Made by a program: the position numbers and the translations under genes. A model generated the notes under the pieces. That model did no database searches. It was not told the origin of the DNA and saw only the letters and a program-made list of their open reading frames with translations. From assembly GCF_917563915.1 (NCBI RefSeq), contig NZ_CAKJTI010000011.1, positions 1-64,000 on the forward strand: a stretch of 64,000 bases of DNA, in the 5' to 3' direction. The DNA comes from Bacillus rhizoplanae. Lineage in GTDB: Bacteria; Bacillota; Bacilli; Bacillales; Bacillaceae_G. Below, piece by piece: positions 26,117-35,428 of this stretch. How positions within the stretch are numbered: position 1 is the stretch's first letter; every line of letters starts with the position of its first letter.

Positions 26117-26146
26117 AGGCTACCTGATGAAATAAGGAGGTAGCCT
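26117..26146 (+). promoter_or_regulatory. hairpin enclosing the ribosome site of the DUF3888 gene
   Basis: AGGCTACC (26117-26124) pairs perfectly with GGTAGCCT (26139-26146). The last two G of the ribosome site AAGGAGG (26134-26140) lie in the right arm, so the fold would partly mask it. Confidence 0.4.
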
Positions 26147-26152
26147 AATAGT

Positions 26153-26527
26153 ATGAAATACAGTTTCATCGCCTTTATGATAACATTGTCAGTTTTAGGA
26201 TTAATCTTACCGAATCGAGGAAGCACTGAAACCAAGAAAACCAGTGTCGGAGAAAAACATACTGATTTTTATGATGCTTTTTTAGTATTGTTAGACCCTT
26301 ATGCCAGAGAAGCGATTAATAAAAAATATCCAAATCGTAGTTATGGATTATGGAATGCAGAAATATTAGAGGTTACACGAATAACAGGTGGATTTTCTCA
26401 ATTTGATTTTATAGTGAAAGTTAAATATGACACTTATACAGGTCCACATAATCCACCAGAAGGTCCTGTTACTATAACTTTTGATATGAAAATTGAAGGA
26501 GTTACTGTAACTGAAATCAAAGGGTAA
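26153..26527 (+). CDS. exported DUF3888-like protein
   Basis: A 124-aa protein with a signal peptide (residues 1-25, hydrophobic core IAFMITLSVLGLIL). The mature part matches DUF3888 as I know it: DAFLVLLDPYAREAINKKY, the LWNAEILEV strand, and the conserved TGPHNPPEGPVTITF. Function is unknown; these proteins are small, exported and common in Bacillus. ATG 26153 is 12 bases after AAGGAGG, rather far, with a hairpin between. A strong terminator follows at 26570. Confidence 0.75.
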   Translation: MKYSFIAFMITLSVLGLILPNRGSTETKKTSVGEKHTDFYDAFLVLLDPYAREAINKKYPNRSYGLWNAEILEVTRITGGFSQFDFIVKVKYDTYTGPHNPPEGPVTITFDMKIEGVTVTEIKG

Positions 26528-26569
26528 TTTCTGAGTTTATTATTCAGCTAACGGATGTTTTAATTTAAT

Positions 26570-26616
26570 AAAGGACAATACATATTAGTTATATAAAATA
26601 TGTATTGTCCTTTATT
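26570..26616. terminator. intrinsic terminator, probably bidirectional
   Basis: A 16-bp perfect stem AAAGGACAATACATAT / ATATGTATTGTCCTTT with a 12-nt loop lies between the convergent DUF3888 and panF genes. Confidence 0.85.
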
Positions 26617-26677
26617 TATCGTTTTTTTAATTTAGGTCTTGATAGGACACAACTCTTGCTCTTTTTATATAAAATTT

Positions 26678-28123
26678 TTAAATTTGTTGCAGCTTACGTG
26701 AAAACAACGTGCTTCCTATAATATAGGCAATAAGTGCTAAACATACTGGAAATACGACTGTATGAACACCAAAAGGATTAGGGAGAAACAAATGAAATCC
26801 CATATAAGAGCCAACTCCAACAATAATAGAAGCGAGTGCCCCGGCAGCATTCCCCCTTCTCCAATACAACCCAAGCACAAGCGGCCAAATGAACGCTGCC
26901 TCTAAACCACCAAAGGAAAATAAATTTAACCAAATTAAAAAATCAGGCGGTTTAATCGCTGCAGCATAAACAAGTAATCCAACAATCGCTGTAATCCATA
27001 GCGTTGCTCTTTTTACTGTTTGAGCAGCAGCATTTTCGTTTATGTAATTTACATAAATATCTTTAATAATGGATGAACTCACAAGCAATAACAATGAATT
27101 TACTGTTGACATAATAGCTGCCATTGGAGCTGCTAAGAAAATTCCCGCAAGCCAAGGCGGTAATACTTTCATCGCAAGCAACGGCATTACTGTATCAGGT
27201 ACTTCCACTCCTGGTAAAACAACACGGGCAAATACACCGGTTAAATGCATACCAATCATAATAGTACCGACGACAATAGTACCAATAATTAAAGCTTGAT
27301 GCATCGCTTTTGAGTTTTTATAAGACATGGCACGCACACTAATTTGCGGCAAACCTACCACTCCAACGCCAATCAAAATCCAATATGAAGACACATATAC
27401 CTTTGTTAAACTACCATCTACTCCAAATGGCGTAATTAAATTGGGATCAATCTGTACAAGCTCGTGCATAATATTCGAAATACCGCCGCCCGCAATAATT
27501 GTACCAATTAAAATAATTGTTGTACCGAGCAGCATAATAAGACCCAGTATTGTATCTGAAAGCGCAACAGCACGAAATCCGCCAATCAAAACATAAACAA
27601 GTACAAAAAACGTAAAAAGAAATAAAGACGTTGTATAAGAAAGACCTGTTAACGATTCAATTAATCTTCCACCGCCAACCCACTGCGCAACAGTTGCCGA
27701 AAACAAGAAAATAATAATACATAATGCTGATAAAATAACAACAGCTTTATTGTTATATCTTCCTTTCAAGTAATCAATTAACGTAATAGCTTTCATTTTT
27801 CTTGCAATAATCGCAAATTTCTTTCCAAGTACAGTTAGTACAATGTAACCCGTTACAACTTGAATAGCCGATAATAATACCCAGCCAAGTCCCATGTTGT
27901 ATGCAATTCCAGGCCCACCGATAAAGCTACTTGCGCTACCATACGTCGCAATCATCGTCATTGCTAATAACAATCCACCAAGTTCGCGTCCGCCCAGAAA
28001 ATACTCTTGCAAAAAATTGTTATGCGCAGTCGTTCGAACACGTCTCGACGCATATACACCAATTAAAAACACAACCATAAAAGATAACATCATTGGAATA
28101 ATTACATACCAGTTCATTTTCAT
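26678..28123 (-). CDS. panF: sodium/pantothenate symporter
   Basis: A 481-aa sodium:solute symporter (SSS family) with about 13 membrane segments. The sodium-site region LAMTMIATYGSASSFIGGPG (helix 2) and the helix 8-9 stretch AAPMAAIMSTVNSLLLL are typical of PanF, which brings in pantothenate for coenzyme A synthesis. It overlaps the upstream yhdT-like gene in an ATGA (28120-28123), the usual YhdT-PanF pair. A second in-frame ATG at 28117 is also possible. Confidence 0.92.
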   Translation of the reverse strand: MKMNWYVIIPMMLSFMVVFLIGVYASRRVRTTAHNNFLQEYFLGGRELGGLLLAMTMIATYGSASSFIGGPGIAYNMGLGWVLLSAIQVVTGYIVLTVLGKKFAIIARKMKAITLIDYLKGRYNNKAVVILSALCIIIFLFSATVAQWVGGGRLIESLTGLSYTTSLFLFTFFVLVYVLIGGFRAVALSDTILGLIMLLGTTIILIGTIIAGGGISNIMHELVQIDPNLITPFGVDGSLTKVYVSSYWILIGVGVVGLPQISVRAMSYKNSKAMHQALIIGTIVVGTIMIGMHLTGVFARVVLPGVEVPDTVMPLLAMKVLPPWLAGIFLAAPMAAIMSTVNSLLLLVSSSIIKDIYVNYINENAAAQTVKRATLWITAIVGLLVYAAAIKPPDFLIWLNLFSFGGLEAAFIWPLVLGLYWRRGNAAGALASIIVGVGSYMGFHLFLPNPFGVHTVVFPVCLALIAYIIGSTLFSRKLQQI

Positions 28124-28398
28124 TCCTCACTCTTTTCTTCCTCATCAAACGAAACATCTTGAAATACGAAACGGACAACAAATACAATAAGTAAAACCAT
28201 TACAATAAACCCTACTATACAACTATAAAAGAACCAGGCTGGAAACCCTAGTACATATGTATATTCTTTTGGATTGCCGCTACCTAATCCATATGCGAAA
28301 CCGTACCATAATAAAAAGTTGATCACAGCAAGTCCAACTCCGATCCACGCTTCACGATGTGCGACGCGAAAACGCGGATCATCATGATGTTGATTCAT
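28120..28398 (-). CDS. yhdT: YhdT family small membrane protein
   Basis: A 92-aa protein with two membrane helices (about residues 14-35 and 48-75) and an acidic tail (FDEEEKSEE). YhdT (DUF997) proteins are encoded just upstream of panF in many bacteria and are thought to assist or accompany the pantothenate symporter; the role is not proved. GAAAGGAGGGG precedes ATG 28398. Its stop overlaps the panF start, so the two are translationally coupled. Confidence 0.88.
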   Translation of the reverse strand: MNQHHDDPRFRVAHREAWIGVGLAVINFLLWYGFAYGLGSGNPKEYTYVLGFPAWFFYSCIVGFIVMVLLIVFVVRFVFQDVSFDEEEKSEE

Positions 28399-28597
28399 TT
28401 CTTTCCCCTCCTTTCACGATGTATTATTGTACCATTGTTTGTATCGTTTTTCCTATAAAAAAAGCAAAATGAATATCTCTTGTGCATAATATTAGACCTA
28501 CATCACAAAATTACATATTTTTAACAATTGTAACATAAATAAGATTGAAATTTCTGATTTTTTAAGTTACGATTGAAATTGGATGTCCTTCACCTAG

Positions 28598-28755
28598 TTT
28601 ATCCTGCATTAACGGACAGTAAAACTCCCCTCTCAAGATTTTGAGAGAACAAAAAAGATAGATGGGAGATAACTGCTGGCATGTGCCCGATTGGTGAAAG
28701 CTTTCCAGCAGTGGGGAATAAAGAAAAACCTCTACTGATAGAAGCTGCGCTTTAT
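28598..28755 (+). mobile_element. bcr1 repeat, diverged full-length copy (C)
   Basis: 158 bp with TTTAT at 28598-28602 and 28751-28755. Many internal changes (for example CCTGCATTAACGGACAG) show it is old. It fills most of the gap between yhdT and the aldehyde dehydrogenase gene; the remaining bases on its left, to 28399, are AT-rich without a gene. Confidence 0.8.
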
Positions 28756-28785
28756 CCGGCAACTCCTCTTTTATTTGGAATAAAT

Positions 28786-28800
28786 GCAGTATTTTACTGC
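28786..28800 (+). promoter_or_regulatory. inverted repeat upstream of aldehyde dehydrogenase
   Basis: GCAGTA TTT TACTGC, extended by weaker AAA/TTT pairing, lies 34 bases before the dhaS start. It could be an operator or a chance repeat. Confidence 0.3.
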
Positions 28801-28833
28801 GTTTACATTATATATTTTTAAGGGGGTTATATA

Positions 28834-30318
28834 ATGAGTCAACTAGCTGTGAATCTCCATGAAAAAGTAGAGAAATTTTTACAAGGAACAAAGAAACTAT
28901 ATGTAAATGGGGCCTTTATTGAAAGCGCTTCCGGTAGAACATTTAAAACACCAAACCCAGCAACTGGCGATACGTTAGCTGTTGTATATGAAGGCGGACG
29001 TGAAGATATTCATAAAGCTGTCGTAGCAGCACGTCAAGCATTTGATGAGGGGCCATGGTCACGTATGAGCAGTGCTGATCGTAGCCGTTTCATGTACAAG
29101 CTTGCTGATTTAATGGAAAAACATAAAGATGAGCTTGCACAGCTTGAAACATTAGACAATGGAAAACCAATTCAAGAAACAACAACTGCAGATATTCCTC
29201 TTGCAATTGAACATATGCGTTATTATGCTGGATGGGCAACAAAATTAGTTGGCCAAACAATTCCTGTTTCAGGAGACTATTTTAATTATACACGCCATGA
29301 ACCCGTTGGTGTTGTTGGTCAAATTATCCCATGGAACTTCCCGCTTTTAATGGCGATGTGGAAGCTGGGAGCAGCACTAGCAACTGGATGTACCGTCGTA
29401 CTAAAACCAGCAGAACAAACTCCTCTTTCCGCACTATATTTAGCTGAACTGATGGAAGAAGCTGGATTCCCAAAAGGTGTGATTAACATTGTACCTGGAT
29501 ACGGTGAAACAGCTGGTCAAGCTCTTGTCAGTCATCCTCTCGTTGATAAAATTGCTTTCACAGGCTCAACTGAAGTTGGGAAACACATTATGAAAGAAGC
29601 ATCCCAATCATTAAAGCGCGTAACATTAGAGCTCGGTGGTAAATCACCAAATATTATTTTACCTGATGCTGATTTATCTCGTGCAATTCCAGCAGCACTT
29701 TCTGGTGTTATGTTTAACCAAGGACAAGTATGTTGTGCTGGATCTCGCTTGTTCATTCCAAAGAAAATGTATGATAATGTTGTTGCAGATCTTGCCTTAT
29801 ATTCAAAGAGCTTAACGCAAGGATCTGGATTAGATCCAAAAACAAACATTGGTCCCCTCGTATCACAAGAGCAGCAAAATCGAGTGATGGGCTATATTGA
29901 AAAAGGAAAAACTGAAGGAGCAGAAATATTAGTTGGCGGAAATAAACCTTACGAACACGGTTATTATGTTGCTCCAACAATTTTCGCAGCTGTACAAGAT
30001 GAAATGACAATTGCGAAAGAAGAAATTTTTGGTCCTGTCGTTGCTGCAATGCCATTTGATGACATTGATGAAGTTATTGAACGCGCTAACAAATCAGCAT
30101 ATGGATTAGCTGCTGGTTTGTGGACAGAAAACTTGAAGAATGCGCATTATGTTGCAAGTAAATTACGAGCTGGAACAGTGTGGGTAAACTGTTATAACGT
30201 CTTTGATGCAGCCTCTCCGTTTGGAGGTTATAAACAGTCAGGTCTTGGACGTGAAATGGGCTCTTACGCGTTAAATAACTATACAGAAGTAAAAAGCGTT
30301 TGGATTAACTTAAACTAA
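28834..30318 (+). CDS. dhaS: NAD(P)+-dependent aldehyde dehydrogenase, DhaS-like
   Basis: A 494-aa aldehyde dehydrogenase that oxidises aldehydes to carboxylates. The catalytic set is complete: VTLELGGKSPN (general-base Glu), FNQGQVCCAGS with nucleophile Cys300, the cofactor block IIPWNFPLLMAMWKL and the EEIFGPV motif. It is very similar along its length to B. subtilis DhaS. AAGGGGG precedes ATG 28834. A terminator follows at once, so it is monocistronic. The physiological aldehyde is not known. Confidence 0.93.
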   Translation: MSQLAVNLHEKVEKFLQGTKKLYVNGAFIESASGRTFKTPNPATGDTLAVVYEGGREDIHKAVVAARQAFDEGPWSRMSSADRSRFMYKLADLMEKHKDELAQLETLDNGKPIQETTTADIPLAIEHMRYYAGWATKLVGQTIPVSGDYFNYTRHEPVGVVGQIIPWNFPLLMAMWKLGAALATGCTVVLKPAEQTPLSALYLAELMEEAGFPKGVINIVPGYGETAGQALVSHPLVDKIAFTGSTEVGKHIMKEASQSLKRVTLELGGKSPNIILPDADLSRAIPAALSGVMFNQGQVCCAGSRLFIPKKMYDNVVADLALYSKSLTQGSGLDPKTNIGPLVSQEQQNRVMGYIEKGKTEGAEILVGGNKPYEHGYYVAPTIFAAVQDEMTIAKEEIFGPVVAAMPFDDIDEVIERANKSAYGLAAGLWTENLKNAHYVASKLRAGTVWVNCYNVFDAASPFGGYKQSGLGREMGSYALNNYTEVKSVWINLN

Positions 30319-30350
30319 AAAAAGGTCTTGCCAATTGGCAAGACCTTTTC
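30318..30350. terminator. intrinsic terminator after dhaS
   Basis: AAAAGGTCTTGCC / GGCAAGACCTTTT with a 4-nt loop lies between convergent genes. Confidence 0.9.
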
Positions 30351-30384
30351 CCTTCTCTAACAAACAGTCAGCTTTACTCCTTTT

Positions 30385-31125
30385 TTATACTTGTAACCCC
30401 CCGCTTACATTTAACACTTCTCCAGTAATATAAGAAGCAAAGTCTGATGCTAGAAAAGCAGCTGCATGTGCAATATCTTGCGGTGCTCCAATTCGCCCAG
30501 CTGGAATGGCTGCAATCATCTTTTCCTTTACTGTATCCGGTATGGCTTGCGTCATATCGGTATCCATAAATCCAGGACAAATTGCATTACATGTAACACC
30601 AAATCCAGCTGCTTCTTTTGACGCTGTTTTTGTAAGCCCAATTACACCCGCTTTCGCAGCTGCATAGTTTGCTTGACCGATATTCCCTTGCCAGCTAATT
30701 GAAGAAATATTAATAATGCGTCCATATTGTTGTTTACGCATATGCAAAAGCGCTGGTTGCATACAGTTAAATACACCCGTTACATTTACTTGTAACACTT
30801 GCTCCCATGCTGTTTTTTCCATTTTATGCAGCATTGCATCTCGTGTAATCCCAGCATTATTTACTAAAATATGCAATGCACCATATGTTTGAATTGCATA
30901 CTCAATTAGCGACTTTGCATCTGTATGACTGCTTACATCACAAACATATGCCCCTACATCATATCCTTCTTGCAATAACTGTGTTGTCGCACTGTTTAAA
31001 GCTTCTTGATTCATATCACTTAGTAATACTTTCGCTCCTAAAGCGCCAAATACACGTGCAATTTCTTTTCCAATCCCTTGTGCTGCACCTGTAACAACAG
31101 CTGTTTTCCCCTCTAAAAAGTTCAT
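30385..31125 (-). CDS. SDR, 3-oxoacyl-ACP/acetoacetyl-CoA reductase-like (FabG paralog)
   Basis: A 246-aa classical short-chain dehydrogenase. It has the cofactor motif TGAAQGIGKEIA, NNAG (ILVNNAGITRD), the catalytic Ser in NISSISWQGN and YAAAK, and the proton-relay Asn in VNVTGVF. The ITRDAMLHKM segment and the closing GEVLNVSGGLQV are FabG/PhaB-like, so the substrate is probably a 3-oxoacyl-ACP or -CoA. It is not in a fatty-acid operon here. The start ATG 31125 is close behind GGGAGAAGG. Confidence 0.88.
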   Translation of the reverse strand: MNFLEGKTAVVTGAAQGIGKEIARVFGALGAKVLLSDMNQEALNSATTQLLQEGYDVGAYVCDVSSHTDAKSLIEYAIQTYGALHILVNNAGITRDAMLHKMEKTAWEQVLQVNVTGVFNCMQPALLHMRKQQYGRIINISSISWQGNIGQANYAAAKAGVIGLTKTASKEAAGFGVTCNAICPGFMDTDMTQAIPDTVKEKMIAAIPAGRIGAPQDIAHAAAFLASDFASYITGEVLNVSGGLQV

Positions 31126-31259
31126 CCTTCTCCCTCGCTTTTTCTATGTATTTTCTATATATTTCGTCTTATACATTTCATTCTCCTTTTTTGCATAAAA
31201 AAGTCTATTTGTGTCACACTATAATCGAAACTTAACATAACACAAGGAGATTGTGTGAG

Positions 31260-31409
31260 ATGAAAAAAAAGAATTTACAACAAAACAAAGTGTCTGATGG
31301 CATTGATGTTGAGTTTTCTCAAGAACTCGCTGATCAAGATGATTTAGAAGCACAAGCACGTGCAGATGCTGCAGATGCACGTCAAAAACACCAACCAAAC
31401 AAAAAATAA
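31260..31409 (+). CDS. small YfhD-like protein
   Basis: A 49-aa hydrophilic protein beginning MKKKNLQQNKVSDGIDVEF with an Ala/Asp-rich middle and a Lys/Gln tail. It resembles the small YfhD family of Bacillus (function unknown, often sporulation-expressed). AAGGAG lies ten bases before ATG 31260 and a terminator follows the stop directly. Upstream GCATA and CACTATA blocks about 17 bases apart look loosely like a forespore (sigma-F/G) promoter, which is only a hint. Confidence 0.7.
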   Translation: MKKKNLQQNKVSDGIDVEFSQELADQDDLEAQARADAADARQKHQPNKK

Positions 31410-31437
31410 ACCGAGGACATATTCTCGGTTTATTTTT
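31408..31437. terminator. bidirectional intrinsic terminator
   Basis: AAACCGAG / CTCGGTTT with an 8-nt loop lies between the small gene and the cyclase gene, which converge. Confidence 0.8.
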
Positions 31438-33289
31438 TGTATTTTTTCACATAATGCGCAAAGGTAAGTAAGGGAAATAAGCGATGATAACTATGATAGC
31501 GAATATAAAACCCCCCAGGCAATCCTGTTCCAGTCGGATATTCAATATGCCCTAAAGAATGCTCTAACAAATAATTGATTCCCTTTTGAATACATGCTGT
31601 CTCCGTATCATGCACAGCGATTAGGGCATCTAAAGCCCATGCCGTTTGAGAAGGTGTACTAAAAGGTATTGAAATAAACCGCTTTTCTTTACTACTTCTA
31701 CACGATTCTCCCCATCCGCCATCATGATGTTGAATCATTTCTAACCACCGTGCTGCTTTTTCCAGTGCCGGGTGATTCCCTGACAGACCATTTGCTCGCA
31801 GGCCTGTTACAACAGCCCATGTACCATATATGTAACAAACTCCCCATTTTCCATACCAAGAACCATTTTGTTCTTGATTGCGTAGAAGCCACTGCATTGC
31901 ACGATGTAAATCATCAGTCCTTATTTCATTTGGCGCATTCGTTCCAAAAAATTCTAGTACCCTTCCCGTTATATCTGGTGTAGACGGATCAAGAATCATA
32001 TCTTCTGCATTATCGAGAGGAACATGCGTAAACATATGCTTATCAACATCCTTCTCAAATGCTCCCCATCCGCCATCTTTATTTTGCATCCCAAGAATCC
32101 AATGTATCCCGTTATTCCAAGCTTGTTTTACTTTCTTATCTTTCTTCGCAATGTAAGTAAGTGAGCGTAGTACTGCTGATGTATCATCACAATCTGGCAC
32201 AATTGTATTCATATCAGTAAATCCCCATCCGCCAGGAGACAAAGAAGGTGCATGAATATGCCAATCTCCATAAGAAGTATGCTGCTTCTTTAATAAATAA
32301 CGATTTGCTCGTTCAATCATCGCATCATCTTCTGACACATTTGCTTCTTGCAGAGCATAACTTAAAAGAGCAGTATCCCACACCGTTGAAGGTGAGTTTT
32401 GCAAATGGGCACCATTTTTTGTATTCCATATGTACGACTGTATCCCTGATACAGCTTTCTCAATAATAGGAGAATGTATAGAATGACCGAGAGCAAGGAG
32501 AGCGTAAATCATATAAAAAGTAGCGCTCGCATAAGTGTAAAGTGTTCCATTTCCTTCTATACGTTCTAGCATAAAACGTTCCGCTGCTTTATATCCTTTA
32601 TGATGAAGAGAATATGGATAAGAAATTAGCTTTTTTCCTTCTGATAAAATTGTTTGGAAAACAGAAGAGCGTTTATAATGAAACCAATTTGATTTATTCG
32701 CACCCACTATGTGACTAAGATTAGGAATAATATTTTCTTCTATTACAAATTTCTTATTCATACAAATGAGCGTTGGAACAAAATGAATACGTGCAGAATT
32801 ACTCACTTCATACATACTAAACGGGGAATGATCCGGTAGAAAGAAAAAAGGCATAGGAAAATAAAACAATGCAGGGTAATTGTATTGCCCATGTAAGGCT
32901 AACATAAACTTCGTCATAAAGTGAGCTTTTGTAATGCCACCTTGTTCACGAATAAATTGTTCTGCACGGCGCATCGTACGGTCTTCTTTCTTAAATTGCC
33001 TAGAAGCTAACAATGCAGTATACACTTGAATTGTAGCTGAAAGATTTCCATTCAGCTCATCTTCATACAATTTCCATGTCCCTTCATTTGCTTGTAAAGA
33101 AATAAGTCTTGTCACAAATGGCTCTATTTCTTTTTCTCTTCGTAACATACGTAATAATAGAATCATATGACAATCGGTTAATGGGGATCCTTCAAAACAA
33201 AAACGCCATGTTCCATCTCTTTGCTGCATCGTACGTAACGCTGTAATTTGTCTCTCCATCTCCTGTTTTACTTTGTCATACAGCAGCAT
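31430..33289 (-). CDS. shc: squalene-hopene / sporulenol-type terpene cyclase
   Basis: A 619-aa class II triterpene cyclase. The catalytic Asp motif DCDDTSA lies at about residues 363-369, and several QW repeats are visible (QQRDGTWRF, MQNKDGGWGAF, NQEQNGSWYG, IQHHDGGWGES). These enzymes cyclise squalene or a regular C35 polyprene; the B. subtilis homolog SqhC makes sporulenol in spores. GGGGGG precedes ATG 33289. It is monocistronic. No squalene or polyprene synthase gene is in the window, so the true substrate is open. Confidence 0.93.
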   Translation of the reverse strand: MLLYDKVKQEMERQITALRTMQQRDGTWRFCFEGSPLTDCHMILLLRMLRREKEIEPFVTRLISLQANEGTWKLYEDELNGNLSATIQVYTALLASRQFKKEDRTMRRAEQFIREQGGITKAHFMTKFMLALHGQYNYPALFYFPMPFFFLPDHSPFSMYEVSNSARIHFVPTLICMNKKFVIEENIIPNLSHIVGANKSNWFHYKRSSVFQTILSEGKKLISYPYSLHHKGYKAAERFMLERIEGNGTLYTYASATFYMIYALLALGHSIHSPIIEKAVSGIQSYIWNTKNGAHLQNSPSTVWDTALLSYALQEANVSEDDAMIERANRYLLKKQHTSYGDWHIHAPSLSPGGWGFTDMNTIVPDCDDTSAVLRSLTYIAKKDKKVKQAWNNGIHWILGMQNKDGGWGAFEKDVDKHMFTHVPLDNAEDMILDPSTPDITGRVLEFFGTNAPNEIRTDDLHRAMQWLLRNQEQNGSWYGKWGVCYIYGTWAVVTGLRANGLSGNHPALEKAARWLEMIQHHDGGWGESCRSSKEKRFISIPFSTPSQTAWALDALIAVHDTETACIQKGINYLLEHSLGHIEYPTGTGLPGGFYIRYHSYHRLFPLLTFAHYVKKYKK

Positions 33290-33354
33290 AGATGTCCCCC
33301 CTCTTCATTGAATCCATATACAATATTCAATAACATACGTAAATATGTGCAAAA

Positions 33355-33391
33355 CAAAAAAGCAAAGTGAAGTTGATTCCTCACTTTGCTT
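33355..33391 (-). terminator. intrinsic terminator of YuiD-like gene
   Basis: AGCAAAGTGA / TCACTTTGCT with a 10-nt loop and a leftward T run. Confidence 0.85.
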
Positions 33392-33815
33392 ACGAACAAT
33401 ACCAAATCGCAACAACAATTCCTAAAAGCGCCCCTATAACGACTTGATATGGCGTATGACCGACAAGTTCATTCAATTTTTTATACTCCGTTTGTCTCCC
33501 ATGGAAAAAATCATTTAAAATTTTCGCTTGTTTACTTACAGCAAGTCTCACTCCAGATGCGTCATACATGACAATAATCGCAAAAATCGTCGCAATAGCA
33601 AATACGGAGCTCGTAATTCCTTCTTCAATCCCGATTGCTATTGCTAATGCTGTGACAGTGGAAGAATGAGAACTCGGCATTCCGCCAGAAGCAAAAAACT
33701 GTGCAAAATCAAATTCTCTCTTTTTTATCAAAGTGATTATAACTTTTGTAAGCTGTGCTAAGAACCAAGCAATCACTGCAGACATTAATGGGTTGTTATG
33801 TAAAATTGTTTCCAT
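33390..33815 (-). CDS. divergent PAP2 family membrane protein (YuiD-like, DUF212)
   Basis: A 141-aa membrane protein with four to five hydrophobic segments. The acid phosphatase/PAP2-like core is GGMPSSHSSTVTALA, with the later MYDASGVRLAVSKQAKILN and HTPYQVVIGALLG blocks. The same family includes B. subtilis YuiD; a lipid phosphatase role is supposed but not shown. GAGGTG lies six bases before ATG 33815; a GTG at 33824 overlaps the ribosome site. Confidence 0.87.
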   Translation of the reverse strand: METILHNNPLMSAVIAWFLAQLTKVIITLIKKREFDFAQFFASGGMPSSHSSTVTALAIAIGIEEGITSSVFAIATIFAIIVMYDASGVRLAVSKQAKILNDFFHGRQTEYKKLNELVGHTPYQVVIGALLGIVVAIWYCS

Positions 33816-33868
33816 ACTTCGCACCTCACCGCTTATAATGGAATATCCTTCCTTACTTACATTATAAA

Positions 33869-33901
33869 GAAAACGGCATACATAATACTATGCCGTTTTA
33901 C
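33869..33901 (-). terminator. intrinsic terminator of RarD-like gene
   Basis: AAAACGGCAT / ATGCCGTTTT around a 10-nt loop, at the stop of the leftward gene. Confidence 0.8.
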
Positions 33902-34827
33902 GAAACTTTTGCAGATTTATTTTTTATAAATTTCGGCTGCTTATTTAACATAAATTTCGTTTTCGCTATCGAAAATGTAAATAATGCAATCCAAATAAAG
34001 AAAAATGCTATCATATGAGTCGCAGTAAAATGTTCATGAAAGACGAAAATTCCTAATACAAGACTGATTGTCGGTGCAATATATTGCAAAAATCCAACCA
34101 TTGATAACGGAATAAGCTTTGTACCTTTTGCAAAATATAAAAGTGGTAATGCAGTAACAATACCAGCACCCGCTAAAAGTAACGTCGACGTAATTGAAAC
34201 TGATCCAAACGAACCAATTCCTTGAACACCTAACATTCCTAAATATACAAGAGCAATTGGCATTACAAGCATCGTTTCCATCGTGAGCCCAATCATTGAA
34301 TCATAATCTAATAATTTCTTTGATAAACCATATAAACCAAATGTACATGCTAACGAAATCGCAATCCACGGAATGGATCCATAGTGAACTGTTAAAATTG
34401 CAACCCCAAATGCCGCTAACCCTACGGCAACATATTGCCAAAAATTGAGTTTTTCTTTTAAAACGAGCGTGCCAAGTAAAATACTAACAAGCGGATTAAT
34501 ATAATAACCTAGACTTGCTTCGATGACATGATTATGATTAACAGCCCATATGTACACAAACCAGTTCCCGCTAATTAATATAGAAGCAGCAGTTAATGAC
34601 ATGAATAATTTAGGACGTTTAAAAAGTTGCACAAGCTCATTCATAAATTGACCAAAACGTTTGCAAATCAATAAAACAAGTAACATAAAAGCGAATGCCC
34701 AAACGATGCGATGAGATAAAATTTCTTCTGCAGGAACTTCATCTATCAGTTTCCAATAAAGCGGCAGAACTCCCCACATCATATATGCACTTGCCGCATA
34801 TATAATCCCCTTTTTTTGCGCTTCCAT
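33898..34827 (-). CDS. rarD: RarD-type EamA/DMT permease
   Basis: A 309-aa permease with ten predicted membrane helices in two EamA halves. Typical RarD features are the N-terminal GIIYAASAYMMWGVLPLYWK, HRIVWAF, and EASLGYYINPLVSILLG. RarD proteins belong to the drug/metabolite transporter superfamily; the substrate is not established. It ends in a basic tail. AAGAGGGGAG precedes ATG 34827. Monocistronic. Confidence 0.9.
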   Translation of the reverse strand: MEAQKKGIIYAASAYMMWGVLPLYWKLIDEVPAEEILSHRIVWAFAFMLLVLLICKRFGQFMNELVQLFKRPKLFMSLTAASILISGNWFVYIWAVNHNHVIEASLGYYINPLVSILLGTLVLKEKLNFWQYVAVGLAAFGVAILTVHYGSIPWIAISLACTFGLYGLSKKLLDYDSMIGLTMETMLVMPIALVYLGMLGVQGIGSFGSVSITSTLLLAGAGIVTALPLLYFAKGTKLIPLSMVGFLQYIAPTISLVLGIFVFHEHFTATHMIAFFFIWIALFTFSIAKTKFMLNKQPKFIKNKSAKVS

Positions 34828-34917
34828 TTGACTCCCCTCTTTTCTTTTTCTTCATTATAAAGTGTCCATCTACCTTTTTACAATTTTCCACTACATAACT
34901 TTTTCACACGGACCTTT

Positions 34918-35169
34918 CTATAATATCCAAAAGATATATGTCTCCGCAGCCGCAAGAAATGGAATACCAAACACAAACTTATTTTTATGTGTCTTATGAT
35001 GAAACATATACATCCCAATCCAAGCTCCAATTCCTCCCCCTGCTGCCGCGACTAAAAACAGCGTACTCTCTGGCGTACGCCACTGTTTCTTCTTTGCTTT
35101 TCTTTTATCTAGTCCCATCATCATAAAAGCGAGAACATTGATAAGTACAAAATAACTCCATTTCAACAT
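34918..35169 (-). CDS. DUF1294 small membrane protein
   Basis: An 83-aa protein with three hydrophobic segments and the DUF1294 signature: MMGLDKRKAKKKQWRTPEST, then GGGIGAWIGMYMFHHKTHK. Function unknown. AGAGG lies 11 bases before ATG 35169. A second in-frame ATG at 35193 is less likely because the ribosome site lies after it. bcr1 copy D is 40 bases upstream. Confidence 0.85.
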   Translation of the reverse strand: MLKWSYFVLINVLAFMMMGLDKRKAKKKQWRTPESTLFLVAAAGGGIGAWIGMYMFHHKTHKNKFVFGIPFLAAAETYIFWIL

Positions 35170-35208
35170 ATTATTAAAACCTCTTTCATACATTTTTTCA
35201 ATCTATTA

Positions 35209-35261
35209 TTTATCCCGCACTAACGGGCAGTAAGACCCCACTGATGGAAGTTTCACTTTAT
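35209..35261 (+). mobile_element. bcr1 repeat, 53-bp deletion form (D)
   Basis: TTTATCCCGCACTAACGGGC joined almost directly to CCCCACTGATGGAAGTTTCA and CTTTAT. Only the two ends remain, with TTTAT on both sides. Confidence 0.85.
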
Positions 35262-35428
35262 TATACACTCATTTTATTTTTTAGTTTTATAAATATGTAA
35301 CAATGATTTTATCTAATCAAACAAAAAATATTGACTACGATAATTATTTTGTGATATTATAAATAATTTTACTTATCATCTTATATATGATAAACTTAGA
35401 AAGGTTACCATATATGGAGGTGGATTAT

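Noticed and set aside
28562-28762. 66-codon frame on the minus strand
   Set aside because: It is the antisense reading of bcr1 copy C.
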